DNA of 64,000 nt. Origin: Serratia fonticola. Lineage in GTDB: Bacteria > Pseudomonadota > Gammaproteobacteria > Enterobacterales > Enterobacteriaceae. The notes beneath the pieces are model-generated. The model searched no databases. It was not told the origin of the DNA and worked only from the letters and a program-made list of their open reading frames with translations. The position numbers and the translations under genes are program-made. The stretch is from assembly GCF_001006005.1 (NCBI RefSeq), contig NZ_CP011254.1:806001-870000 (forward strand), read 5' to 3'. Numbering within the stretch: position 1 is the stretch's first letter; each line of letters begins with the position of its first letter. Below, one piece after another: positions 16,604-25,089 of this stretch.

Positions 16604-16636
16604 ATAGCCTCCACTTTGACTGGAGGCTATGTTTGT
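16604..16636 (+). terminator. Terminator after beta-helix gene
   Basis: ATAGCCTCCA (16604-16613) pairs perfectly with TGGAGGCTAT (16621-16630), followed by GTTTGT. It ends the plus-strand cargo transcript just before the convergent TIGR03747 gene and may work in both directions. Confidence 0.75.
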
Positions 16637-16639
16637 CCT

Positions 16640-17398
16640 TCAAAGATATTTCTTAAAACTCCCCATCGTCACGGAAATCGCTAATCCCATCAGTAGCGCA
16701 GCAGGCAGCAGCAGTAAGTTCGGATACACTGAGAACGGCGCGGACAGGTAGAGGATACAGGGAATATAGACGGCCGGTTTCACAAACCGCTTGGCGTGAT
16801 GATACAGAAAGCTCGACTCATACCCCGCGCCGTAGCGCCGCAGATCTCGCCTCACCATACCGTCAACAATCCCCACCAGGGCCACCAGAACAAACAGCGG
16901 TACCGACAGCATCAGGATGGTGACCCGCATCAGAAAAACCAGCGTGACATACATCGAGGCCATCAGGTATTCACGCGCCACCTGTATCAGCCAGGCCCCG
17001 CCGACATTCAGGCCATCCGTCAGCGCATTGCCGCTGTTGCTTGACTGCGCTGACTGGAGCCACCCCAGAAAACCGCTGTTCACAAACAGCCACTGGTAAC
17101 CGATGGTTATCCAGGTACTCACCGTGGTCACCGGCGCAGACAGCAGCAGGCTGCGAGTAAAGCCTTCAGCAAAATAGCCACTTTCCGTCACCATCACCGC
17201 CCGGCTGTGTTCAGCGCCCTGCTCCGGCCAAAAGAAGGCAATACCGATGTACTCCACTATCAGGCTGAACAACAGGGAAACCAGTAACATGCCAACAACC
17301 CGCCAAGGCATGTCCCATAGGACTGTCATCAGTAAACTGTGCCGTTTAGCAGGCAGATTTTGCTGAACTGGCTGCGGGGAAGAAGATGCTTGTGCCAT
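16640..17398 (-). CDS. ICE membrane protein, TIGR03747 (PFL_4697) family
   Basis: A 252-aa polytopic inner-membrane protein with helices near residues 33-53, 85-108 (weaker), 145-178 and 215-240. It contains the conserved-looking LRRYGAGYESSFLYHHAKR loop. Always found next to traD in this ICE type and probably working with the coupling protein at the channel entrance. It is separated from the RAQPRD operon by the inserted beta-helix gene, so the ancestral traD-to-ATPase operon was split here. Confidence 0.85.
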   Translation of the reverse strand: MAQASSSPQPVQQNLPAKRHSLLMTVLWDMPWRVVGMLLVSLLFSLIVEYIGIAFFWPEQGAEHSRAVMVTESGYFAEGFTRSLLLSAPVTTVSTWITIGYQWLFVNSGFLGWLQSAQSSNSGNALTDGLNVGGAWLIQVAREYLMASMYVTLVFLMRVTILMLSVPLFVLVALVGIVDGMVRRDLRRYGAGYESSFLYHHAKRFVKPAVYIPCILYLSAPFSVYPNLLLLPAALLMGLAISVTMGSFKKYL

Positions 17399-17409
17399 TA
17401 CCCTGCCCC

Positions 17410-17676
17410 TTAATGTAGCCCCAAGACTTCCAGCTCACACTGCAGCAGCATGGGCTCGGTATTGACCGTGATCCAGATCCCCACCTGGTTGGCCGGGCAC
17501 GGCTCCTGCTCTCGTCGTGCGTCATACCCTAGCTCACTCAACACTGTCACGATCTCCGGGGCAAACGGCGTTGAGCAATGCCGGGCCTTCAACACCGTCA
17601 TGATATCGTGGGGCACCTCGGCAGACTGCCCCAGACTGGATGCCAGTACAGCACTGACACGATACTGTTGTTTCAT
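17410..17676 (-). CDS. Small ICE protein between TraD and TIGR03747, 88 aa
   Basis: An 88-aa protein starting MKQQYRVSAVLASSLG, without clear signal peptide or TM segment, with three Cys. ATG 17676 has GAGGGAAG upstream. It overlaps the end of the traD gene region by none (13-bp gap) and precedes the membrane gene by 11 bp, so it is co-transcribed with them. I do not recognise a family. Confidence 0.65.
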   Translation of the reverse strand: MKQQYRVSAVLASSLGQSAEVPHDIMTVLKARHCSTPFAPEIVTVLSELGYDARREQEPCPANQVGIWITVNTEPMLLQCELEVLGLH

Positions 17677-17689
17677 TGCACTTCCCTCA

Positions 17690-19786
17690 TCAAACCACGT
17701 TATTGTCAATCTCGGGTGCCCGGTCTCCCGGCAATGCAGCGCCCGACCACCAGGTATCCCCCGTGCGATAATTTTTCTTCATATACTCAGCAATCTTCCC
17801 CAGACTTTCCGGCATCAAGGCATCATTCCCCACCGCTGGCAACGGCATACGGATCTTCCACAGTTTGCCCCCTTCCAGCAAGGCAAAGGCCTGGCCTTTA
17901 GGCAGGTTGATCACATTGGCAGGGGTGATCAGTGGCGTACGCACTGAACTGACCCTGTCCTGAGTATTGGAGGTAAAATCGCTGCCCATCTCCGGGTTGG
18001 AGATATCCGTTACCCCGGACACCAGTGTTTTGGTGTACACCTCCACTTCAGGAAGCTGTTTTGTCATCAACTCTGCCGTTTCGGTATGCCGCACACGCAG
18101 CATCACCAGGCTGTTGAAGTTCCCCACCACCTGGGCTGCTTTGGCGGCACTGCCCAAGCGCGCCTCGATGTCCGGTAGGGTCTGAGTATAGGCCGTGACC
18201 TCAATACCAGCCCCACCACCTTTGTTGATAAGCGGAATAAACTCATCGCCCATCAGCTCGTTAAACTCGTCGCAGTGCAGGCTGATCGGCGTTTTCTTCC
18301 CTTCACCTCCTGGCAGCCCATCGTTGATACCAAACTTGTAGATATGACCAGCTACGCTAACCAGGTCGGCAAACATGCTGTTGCCTACCGCTGCAGCCAC
18401 TTCTGGATCTGACAAGGCATCAAGACCGATATAAACGATACCTTTTTTGCGGATCACCTGCTGCCAGTCAAAAATAGGGCGCGGATCGGTCAGATCGGTA
18501 TAGTCCGGGGAGATCAGTTGCGCAGTCTTGCCGGATGTCAGTTTTTCCAGCAACGGCAACAAGCTCGCGACGATCTTGTCATAATATTTTTGGTCGTAGC
18601 GAACGGACGAACGCAAGCCATCCAGGATAGGATCGTAAATCCGTTTACCCTCATCGCTGCCCAACACCTGCTCAATCGCCACCACACGCATAGAGCGCCC
18701 CTCCATATGGCGTGGTACATCACGTTCATCAATAATGGGCACCAAGTTTTCAATCTGTCCCCACAACGCAGGGGCGTTCTGCGTCAGGTAGAACTCGGCA
18801 TACTCTTCATACAGATCACTGATGTTATTGACGTAACGCATGATTAGACCAAAGTCAGGCCGTCGCCCAAGAGCGACCAGGCCACGGGCAATAATGTTGA
18901 CAAACCGCCAGGCAAACTCCCGAAACACCGCATTATTACCGCCCCCTTCCAGTTGACCGGCCACTCGGGTGGCAACCTCTGAAATACGGTTGAAACGGCC
19001 CACAGCGTTATAGCGGGCACTGATATCCGGCCACCCCAGGTGGAACACCTGCAGCTCGCTGGCACGGCCAGCGCGATGAGCCTCGGCATACATACGCTTG
19101 AGCAAATCCGCATCCCCTTTTGGGTCAAATACGATGGTGACATTGCCACGCCGGATATCCTGGGTGATCAGCAGCTCTGCCAGTCGGGTTTTGCCCACGC
19201 GTGTTGTGCCCAGCACCAACATATGCCCGACCCGCTCCAGCAGACTCAGCGATACATTGACCTCATCAGGTTCTATACCATGCAACGCGGGCTTGCCGCC
19301 GACATCCGGCAACGGTCGCACCGGGTTGAGTGCTGATTGGCTGGAAAGCCATTTGCACAGGGCGGGATAACGATATTCATGGCGTTGCTCAAAACGGCGA
19401 GCCGCCTGGTACAGCGCCGGGGGATTTACATAACGCTCCACTTCGGGGCGTAGTGTTGCCTGCAGGCGCTGGGTATGCTTTTGCTCCCACAGAAAACCTC
19501 GCCCCAGGAACAGACGCTGATGACTTACCGGTACCTGGGCACTGGTCATCACGTAACGCGGTAAACGGCGGATATTGCGCCGGTAGCGCAGTACCCTGAG
19601 CCCCTCACGCGTACGCTTTAGAGCGAACAAGGCAAAACCACCGGCAGTGACGTAACTGACCGTCGGGGCCAACGCCACAGCCCAGGGAGCCGTCGCGCAG
19701 ATATAGCTGGCACAGGCAGCCACCACTGCCGTATTTAGTTCAACAGCGGGCCGCAGCATTGCCTCAATCACATAGCGGTCACTCAT
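17690..19786 (-). CDS. traD: Type IV coupling protein TraD
   Basis: A 698-aa inner-membrane ATPase that brings the relaxosome to the secretion channel. Two N-terminal TM segments (about residues 20-65), Walker A GTTRVGKT (near residue 205), Walker B region SLHCDEFNEL (near 500) and the downstream TAYTQTLPDIEARLG segment fit the SPI-7-type TraD family. ATG 19786 overlaps the Mrr-like gene stop by 4 nt. Confidence 0.95.
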   Translation of the reverse strand: MSDRYVIEAMLRPAVELNTAVVAACASYICATAPWAVALAPTVSYVTAGGFALFALKRTREGLRVLRYRRNIRRLPRYVMTSAQVPVSHQRLFLGRGFLWEQKHTQRLQATLRPEVERYVNPPALYQAARRFEQRHEYRYPALCKWLSSQSALNPVRPLPDVGGKPALHGIEPDEVNVSLSLLERVGHMLVLGTTRVGKTRLAELLITQDIRRGNVTIVFDPKGDADLLKRMYAEAHRAGRASELQVFHLGWPDISARYNAVGRFNRISEVATRVAGQLEGGGNNAVFREFAWRFVNIIARGLVALGRRPDFGLIMRYVNNISDLYEEYAEFYLTQNAPALWGQIENLVPIIDERDVPRHMEGRSMRVVAIEQVLGSDEGKRIYDPILDGLRSSVRYDQKYYDKIVASLLPLLEKLTSGKTAQLISPDYTDLTDPRPIFDWQQVIRKKGIVYIGLDALSDPEVAAAVGNSMFADLVSVAGHIYKFGINDGLPGGEGKKTPISLHCDEFNELMGDEFIPLINKGGGAGIEVTAYTQTLPDIEARLGSAAKAAQVVGNFNSLVMLRVRHTETAELMTKQLPEVEVYTKTLVSGVTDISNPEMGSDFTSNTQDRVSSVRTPLITPANVINLPKGQAFALLEGGKLWKIRMPLPAVGNDALMPESLGKIAEYMKKNYRTGDTWWSGAALPGDRAPEIDNNVV

Positions 19787-20325
19787 AAGGGGATATCCTT
19801 TACCAGTAAGTCCAGCAGGCATTGATCGCTGAACAATTCAACCTCGGGGATCCGCGCCAGCATGGCGCGGCTTTTAGGGCCAGTGCGTCCGGTATGAACA
19901 AACAGTCCCCGGCAACCTTCACTGCGCACCAATACCCCGAACTCAGCCACATGATCCGGGGTGATCGCACAGGCATAGCGTTTGGCCTGGATAAGGTAAC
20001 GTTGACCTTCAATCCATACCTGCCCATCCAGTCCACCATCACTGCTGTAACGCCAGTTGCGTTTGATGCGATACCCCCGGCGTTCAAATGCAGTCAGCAG
20101 CAACTCTTCAAACACATAGGGGTTCACTTTGCGCAGGTAATTCAGACGCTGGCCGTTACCGGCCAGTTGGGGAAGACGCGCCAGAATACGTTGAGCCTGA
20201 CGCTGATAACGCCGGTGGCGACTGACTTCCGCACCAATCAGCAGCGCTATCCAGCTCAGTACGCTCAGCAAAAGCAGCCACCACACCACCGGTCCCAGGC
20301 TCTCCAACATCAGGCCCGATCTCAT
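19783..20325 (-). CDS. Membrane-anchored Mrr-type restriction endonuclease-like protein
   Basis: A 180-aa protein with an N-terminal TM helix (about residues 10-30) and a C-terminal Mrr-like nuclease domain. FEELLLTAFERRGYRIKR and a D-x(n)-QAKR motif (SDGGLDGQVWIEGQRYLIQAKRY) place the PD-(D/E)XK residues; FVHTGRTGP lies further on. The gene is standard in this ICE class, between TIGR03765 and traD, so it may act in DNA processing or establishment rather than host restriction. Overlaps both neighbours by 4 nt. Confidence 0.82.
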   Translation of the reverse strand: MRSGLMLESLGPVVWWLLLLSVLSWIALLIGAEVSRHRRYQRQAQRILARLPQLAGNGQRLNYLRKVNPYVFEELLLTAFERRGYRIKRNWRYSSDGGLDGQVWIEGQRYLIQAKRYACAITPDHVAEFGVLVRSEGCRGLFVHTGRTGPKSRAMLARIPEVELFSDQCLLDLLVKDIPL

Positions 20326-20831
20326 TGCTCCAGTCCCTTTTCCGTTAGCAGCACCGGGTAATGGGTCAGCCCCAGGCGCTTCGCCAGATCACTGCCCGAC
20401 ACCGGCACCAGATCAAGCCCCTCGGCATGTTTCTTAAGCTCATTGAGCGCCGCCTCACTGGCGACATTCACCACCAGGCCTACGGCATTTAACTGCCCCA
20501 GGATATCCCGGCGTAGCGACAGCCAACGGCGTGAAAGCTCATCGTCACCGATCAAAAAAATCGGGCGCATACCCGACAGACTCAGCGCCTTGGACTCTAC
20601 CTTGCCCGGCGTCAGTTCGGGGGTCGTGACCGGTAACGCCGTCATCGCCATCACCGGCGCGGAAAAAGGCTCCGGCTCCACTCCCCTTCCCTGGCTGTTG
20701 ATGCCCTCGAAATACGTTGCCGTAGACTGGCCGCCCAAATCGGCGACGACCGTGAGCTTGGCCTGCACGGTAAAACTGGCAATACCCAATACCAGCACAC
20801 CACTCAGACGGGTCAATAAACGGGGATTCAT
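20322..20831 (-). CDS. ICE protein, TIGR03765 (PFL_4695) family
   Basis: A 169-aa exported protein with signal peptide MNPRLLTRLSGVLVLG...VQA, then LTVVADLGGQSTATYFEGI. The C-terminal half (MRPIFLIGDDELSRRWL, GLTHYPVLLTEKGLEQ) is well conserved in this family and ends with a thioredoxin-like feel but no CXXC. Located between the transglycosylase and the Mrr-like gene with short overlaps on both sides. Confidence 0.88.
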   Translation of the reverse strand: MNPRLLTRLSGVLVLGIASFTVQAKLTVVADLGGQSTATYFEGINSQGRGVEPEPFSAPVMAMTALPVTTPELTPGKVESKALSLSGMRPIFLIGDDELSRRWLSLRRDILGQLNAVGLVVNVASEAALNELKKHAEGLDLVPVSGSDLAKRLGLTHYPVLLTEKGLEQ

Positions 20832-21424
20832 GGCGCAGCTCCTGCAGCAGGTTCAATGATGACATTCGATGCCAGTACGCCGGTAGCCGGTTGTAGGCGG
20901 TTCAAATGCCGTTTGACGATAGCTTGATAGGTCCGGGCAGGCTGACCGCCTGCCGGATGGTGATAACACCCGGCTGCCGTTATCCAGCTCCCCGGCTTGT
21001 TGTCGTAACAGGCCCGCAGAATACGGGCCGCCACATGCAGATTGGTGTACGGATCAAAAGCCTCCCAGGCAGAGCGAAAATGGTGACCGTTCCAACCCAG
21101 GTTTACCTGGGCAATTCCGACATCGATGCGCTTCAGTGAATGGCTGCGCATAAACCCCAGCAAGGCCTGGTAGGCTTCCTGTCGAGTCGCATAGCGATAC
21201 CCCGTTCCTGCTACGTTAATGGTCCACGGCCAGGGACGAACGCCGTGAGGAAGTTTTCTGGACGACTCCGTAAGGGCAAGACTGTACAACGCCTCGGCGG
21301 GCACCCGCTCTTGTACCGCCACCTGGTAATAGCCTGACGGTATTTGTTGAGAAGATACGGCTGCCAGGCTGCCCGTACTGCACAAGAGCAGCGCCAGCGC
21401 ACTCAATACGCGGTAACTTGCCAT
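20828..21424 (-). CDS. Lytic transglycosylase (SLT family)
   Basis: A 198-aa periplasmic muramidase-like enzyme that opens peptidoglycan for the conjugation channel. Signal peptide MASYRVLSALALLLCSTGSLA. The catalytic Glu lies in ALYSLALTESSRKLP, and the SLT-type IDVGIAQVNLGWN and YTNLHVAARILR motifs follow. The start 21424 is set by the signal peptide; it overlaps the TIGR03759 gene by 22 nt. Confidence 0.92.
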   Translation of the reverse strand: MASYRVLSALALLLCSTGSLAAVSSQQIPSGYYQVAVQERVPAEALYSLALTESSRKLPHGVRPWPWTINVAGTGYRYATRQEAYQALLGFMRSHSLKRIDVGIAQVNLGWNGHHFRSAWEAFDPYTNLHVAARILRACYDNKPGSWITAAGCYHHPAGGQPARTYQAIVKRHLNRLQPATGVLASNVIIEPAAGAAP

Positions 21425-22128
21425 CCGTTTTCCCCCTGCTGCAGTACCACCGGCATACGTCCCTGGCCGAACTTGATCCACTGCCCCCGGTCATGATTGA
21501 GCGTCAGCGTTTTTGCCTTCACACGCTCAACTGGGATAGCCAGTTTTCGCGCCCAGTCCCGCACTGCCTCGTCTTTCCCACCACTCCCCACCAGATAGAT
21601 ATCCAGCGGGCGTTGGGTCGCCAACAGCGAAGCGACCTTGGTTTCACAAGGAACCCCGCAGTCCGACCGGACAAACAACGCCAGTCGCCCGTTGCCCTGC
21701 CTGGCATCCCCAGCAGATTGCACCGGTAGGATACCGGGATAAACACGCACCCAGGCGGCATTCACTTCACGCTGGAATGCCAGTTCGGCCTCCACCCGTT
21801 GAAAGTCTTGCTTAACCGACAGGTCGGCGTAATGGCGGCGCTCTTCTTCCGTCCGCGCCTCGATACCCAGCGTGGTGATCGGATCTAAGCCAGGCGATAA
21901 AATCCCCCGCCGTCCTTTACTCAACTGCTGATAACGTTGCCATTCCTCGGTTGTCAGCCCCCATTCCTGCGCACTTTTTTTCGACTGCTCTTCCTCCAGA
22001 GCCTGCAGGGTGGTACTGACACTGGCGGTGTTTCCCAGTTGGGATTGCTCGGTTTGCAATGCGGCTGTTGCCGGGAAAAGCGGGGTCATACCCAGGCCCA
22101 ATACCAGCGCGATTGATGTCAATTTCAT
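21403..22128 (-). CDS. ICE protein, TIGR03759 (PFL_4693) family
   Basis: A 241-aa exported protein with signal peptide ending near ATA (residues 20-22). The family core is visible as EWGLTTEEWQRYQQLSKGRRGILSPG (split: WGLTTEEWQRY, then the SPGLDPITTLGIEA stretch), followed by a thioredoxin-like domain with DCGVPC (a CXXXC pair). Periplasmic role in transfer. It lies between a membrane coiled-coil gene and the transglycosylase. Confidence 0.87.
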   Translation of the reverse strand: MKLTSIALVLGLGMTPLFPATAALQTEQSQLGNTASVSTTLQALEEEQSKKSAQEWGLTTEEWQRYQQLSKGRRGILSPGLDPITTLGIEARTEEERRHYADLSVKQDFQRVEAELAFQREVNAAWVRVYPGILPVQSAGDARQGNGRLALFVRSDCGVPCETKVASLLATQRPLDIYLVGSGGKDEAVRDWARKLAIPVERVKAKTLTLNHDRGQWIKFGQGRMPVVLQQGENGWQVTAY

Positions 22129-22140
22129 CCTGAACCTCCT

Positions 22141-22890
22141 TTATTGAACGGTCAGCGTCTGCGTCCGGCCTGCGACGCTGAACTGGGCCTGATTGCACCC
22201 GGCAGACAACAGTGTCCAGCCCTGGACGGTTTCGCCGGTTTCAACCAGTCGGATATCAGCCAGATTGAACGCCTGCAGCGGAGCCACGGCGACCAACACC
22301 GTACCTCCCCGCCGCTCGATACTGGTCAGGCGAAAAGGTGCTGTCACCGCCCGAACGCTGGTGCTGCGGGTTGCTGTTTTTTTGACTGCTGAAGGAGTTG
22401 ATCCTGGAATGGTGGCAGAGGGAACTGAAGGGGTTTGCGCGACATTGGCACGTTGCTCCAGAGTAGCAACACGCGTCTGCAGGAGTGCCATCGTGGCCTG
22501 CACACCCTGCAGCGAATCTGACGACACCGGCTGGCTGACTTTTGTCTCAAGTGTACGAACCTGCTGCGCCAACTGCTCAAACGCCGGTTTATCCACCGCC
22601 GGTGCCGCCTTCATCGTATACAGTGAGGCTGACAGCGTTTTCAACGTCTCGTTATTGCTGATGACCTGCTCGTTTAGCTTGTCCAACTCCTGCTGCACCG
22701 CATCCCGGCCCGGCACTTGCCCCAGCGCCATCTGCAGCGAAGCTATCTCAGCCGACTGACTCATCACCTTGATCCCCACACCGGTGACAGACAGCACCAG
22801 GAGCGTAAAGGCGCTGTAGCGCAACAGCTGCATCACCTTGCCTGGACGCACAGACTCGCTATCCCAGCTCTTTCCTTTCAACTCAATCAT
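22141..22890 (-). CDS. Bitopic coiled-coil conjugation protein, 249 aa
   Basis: One TM helix (about residues 24-43) follows a short cytoplasmic start. A coiled-coil periplasmic stalk (about 48-150, ELDKLNEQVISNNETLKTL etc.), a Ser/Thr/Pro linker, and a C-terminal globular domain (FRLTSIERRGGTVLVAVAP ... GWTLLSAGCNQAQFSV) come next. The C-terminal pattern recalls PilN/PilO-like or toxin-coregulated-pilus-like assembly proteins but I cannot name the family. Overlaps pilL by 4 nt. Confidence 0.75.
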   Translation of the reverse strand: MIELKGKSWDSESVRPGKVMQLLRYSAFTLLVLSVTGVGIKVMSQSAEIASLQMALGQVPGRDAVQQELDKLNEQVISNNETLKTLSASLYTMKAAPAVDKPAFEQLAQQVRTLETKVSQPVSSDSLQGVQATMALLQTRVATLEQRANVAQTPSVPSATIPGSTPSAVKKTATRSTSVRAVTAPFRLTSIERRGGTVLVAVAPLQAFNLADIRLVETGETVQGWTLLSAGCNQAQFSVAGRTQTLTVQ

Positions 22891-23525
22891 TTCAGCATCC
22901 TTTGCCGGGTGGGGGCCGGGGTGGGCTGAGGGGGCACTGCCGGGGTGACGGTCTGCAATACAGGCGGTTGCAGAAAGGTGCTGCTGACGATAGGCGCAGG
23001 TGTCGGCTCTGCCGGCAAGCGGAATCCTTCACGCAGTGAATGACAAACCACGCGTTGCACCGAATCCACGTCCAACTGCCAGGCTGGACCGGCTAGGATT
23101 TGCAGGGCTTCAACCAAGCGGATTGGCCCCAGTTGATACTGCACGCCGGGTAAGGTCTGGCTGTAGAGCACGCGATTGGCTGAGGTAATACTGCACAGGC
23201 TGAAGCCTGACTGGCGCAGTGCATAGCGCATTGCATCCGCTACCGTTGGCGTCACTGACGCCGGGATGCGGATATCAATTACCTGCTCAAGCGGAGCTCG
23301 TTGTGCCAATGTAGGCGAGGTACTGACCAACAGATAGCGGTCGTAGCGAACCACCTCTAACGGGGTAGCAAACACATCGTGCTGTGCAGATTGTACGTTG
23401 CTGGACAGGGTGACACCGACCACCGGAGAAACAGGGTCGCGCTGCAGGCTTTTTGGCGATTTTGCACACCCGCTCAGAACCGCAGCGGCCAGTAGACAAA
23501 GGGAAAAAGCATAGTGTGGTTTCAT
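22887..23525 (-). CDS. pilL: PilL-like lipoprotein (TIGR03748 family)
   Basis: A 212-aa lipoprotein with lipobox VLSGC (Cys 20). The mature protein has the PilL core: ATPLEVVRYDRYLLVST, then a STN-like domain (VTPTVADAMRYALRQSGF ... GPIRLVEALQILAGPAWQL), ending in a Pro-rich tail. In related ICEs PilL belongs to the outer-membrane part of the conjugative or thin pilus. First gene of its operon; a box like those before other transfer operons lies about 65 bp upstream. Confidence 0.9.
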   Translation of the reverse strand: MKPHYAFSLCLLAAAVLSGCAKSPKSLQRDPVSPVVGVTLSSNVQSAQHDVFATPLEVVRYDRYLLVSTSPTLAQRAPLEQVIDIRIPASVTPTVADAMRYALRQSGFSLCSITSANRVLYSQTLPGVQYQLGPIRLVEALQILAGPAWQLDVDSVQRVVCHSLREGFRLPAEPTPAPIVSSTFLQPPVLQTVTPAVPPQPTPAPTRQRMLK

Positions 23526-23586
23526 GAATATCCTCAGTAAACAGTCAAAAAGACGTGCTCACTGTGCGAATCTTCATGTCATCCCT

Positions 23587-23598
23587 CAACGAACAACT
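23587..23598 (-). promoter_or_regulatory. Shared box upstream of transfer operon (copy 3, 10/12 match)
   Basis: Minus-strand AGTTGTTCGTTG, differing at two positions from the identical boxes at 3891-3902 and 14726-14737. It lies about 62 bp before the pilL start, comparable to the other two distances, which argues against chance. Inferred promoter or activator site. Confidence 0.42.
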
Positions 23599-23611
23599 CA
23601 TTTCCCGAAAA

Positions 23612-23638
23612 TAAAAAAACGCCAGAGAAACTCTGGCG
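23612..23638 (-). terminator. Rho-independent terminator after the DUF3577 gene
   Basis: Minus-strand stem CGCCAGAG/CTCTGGCG (23620-23627 with 23631-23638) with a 3-nt loop is followed on the minus strand by a run of seven T (23613-23619). It separates the replication-gene transcript from the pilL transfer operon. Confidence 0.88.
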
Positions 23639-23664
23639 CAAAAGGATGGTGCTACATGGACAAA

Positions 23665-24141
23665 CTAAAATGTATTGTCTGGGTATTGTTTTTTTGTGGT
23701 ACTGGCCGGAGCCTCTGGTGTTGGTACTGCTTTTGTTGCTTTGTAAACCATTTCCTGCCCGACCTTAATCCAGCTGATCTTGATCAATCTGGCTTTCAAA
23801 GTAGGCCGAGGTTCACCTGCGTGTTCACCTTTAGTGAGCGTAAATACATCCGCTGTCAGATTACTGAGCTTAAAGCCTACCAGCACTTTCTTCTCTTCAT
23901 CGACGGATTTCTGACAACGCCGGATAAGACTACTGGCCTCTTTGCCGGAAATTGTCACATCGAATCGCGTGTAATCAGGTTTCTCAGTTGAGCCGTGCAA
24001 GGCATTGATCACGCAAGTCTGGAATGAGCCATTGGCCGTAGTGATCTCACGGATATTGCTGAGATACCCCATACCATCAACATGCAGATTGAAATAGCCG
24101 GTCTGATTGTGGGTAACAGTAGATTGGGTCGCTTGAGACAT
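23665..24141 (-). CDS. DUF3577 / STY4534-family ICE replication protein
   Basis: A 158-aa protein from ATG 24141 (GGAG 8 bp upstream). It shows the DUF3577 pattern: GYFNLHVDGMGYLSNIREI, then FQTCVINALHG, FDVTISGKEA and VLVGFKLSNLTADVFT. The strand order resembles an OB-fold, suggesting a single-stranded-DNA-binding role in ICE replication or transfer. It stands alone, with a terminator downstream and 337 bp of non-coding DNA upstream. Confidence 0.88.
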   Translation of the reverse strand: MSQATQSTVTHNQTGYFNLHVDGMGYLSNIREITTANGSFQTCVINALHGSTEKPDYTRFDVTISGKEASSLIRRCQKSVDEEKKVLVGFKLSNLTADVFTLTKGEHAGEPRPTLKARLIKISWIKVGQEMVYKATKAVPTPEAPASTTKKQYPDNTF

Positions 24142-24478
24142 GGTGTTTCTCCATGGGAATAAATCGATATGCAGAGAAACATCCCCAACGGGATTTTCCC
24201 GCAGGGTATCAGCATGAAGACGCTGACTGTCTGTTGAGTTGGGTAAGATCAACCTTCATCGCAGTGATTGCGATCCCCGCTTTCAAAGGTTCAGGGGGGT
24301 TACCGCTATAAAGCGCGACCTCTCAGGTTAGGGTCACTTTGGCTTGTGATTGCCCGAGGGCGTCCTTCTCAAATCACCAGGACATTGGCTGTTGTCAGAA
24401 ACAACGAGTAAGCCCAATCATTATTTAAATGAACTAAAAAAGAAGTCAACACTTTACCAAATCAATTAGGCTTTACAT
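24142..24478. other. Non-coding region upstream of the DUF3577 gene
   Basis: 337 bp with no credible gene. It must hold the minus-strand promoter and leader of the DUF3577 gene. The segment 24255-24370 is GC-rich with short inverted segments and could fold, possibly a structured leader, but I see no recognisable riboswitch or RNA family. The right end (24415-24478) becomes AT-rich at the border with the small cargo gene. Confidence 0.35.
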
Positions 24479-24808
24479 TTATTCGCCCAATAAATTGGTT
24501 CCGGGGGAGGGAGGACAATAGAGCTCCATTTCCCAGTCCTCAAGCGGCGGCATGACTTGGAAGGATGGCTCGCAATAAGACTTCAGGTAATCAGTCGCTC
24601 TTTTTTGGGCATACGTGAAATTTAGCACATTGCCTTCATCATCAATCTCTATTACATTCGCAAATATTGCGAAGACCATCTCAATTGCACTCGGTTCTGT
24701 TCCATATAAATCGAGGTAATCCACATCTTTAAGCATGTAATGCGTTCCACTTGCCATGAAGTACGCAAACGTTCTCAAAGCCCCACTGAAATCATGACTT
24801 AACTTCAT
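24479..24808 (-). CDS. Small acidic protein of unknown function, 109 aa (ICE cargo)
   Basis: ATG 24808 (MKLSHDFSGALRTFAYF) has AGGGAG upstream and gives a 109-aa acidic soluble protein. Motifs such as SGALRTFAYFMASGTHYM and TYAQKRATDYLKSY recall a family of small uncharacterised proteins (DUF7677-like, from memory and unsure), some of which resemble immunity or effector-associated proteins. AT-rich relative to topB and the transfer genes. No partner gene is adjacent. Confidence 0.6.
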   Translation of the reverse strand: MKLSHDFSGALRTFAYFMASGTHYMLKDVDYLDLYGTEPSAIEMVFAIFANVIEIDDEGNVLNFTYAQKRATDYLKSYCEPSFQVMPPLEDWEMELYCPPSPGTNLLGE

Positions 24809-25089
24809 ACAAACACTCCCTATACCACATAAAAAAACGGGAACAGTATCTTCCCGACACGTTCCCGCCATGCCTGCACCACAGGCTGTTGTAAATTATA
24901 CATCTACTCAGAGGCCGAGCCTTCGAACCCGACGCATTTTTCACTGAGACTTTGCGTCTTATACATCCATTCCCCAGGTAAAAAGAATGATGTCTATTAC
25001 TGGTGACCGCAGTAATCACGGGGTGCTTCAGAAGCCACGGAAAAATAGCAAACTCCCCGCACCGAGTGCAATGAATTATTAGTTTTACC

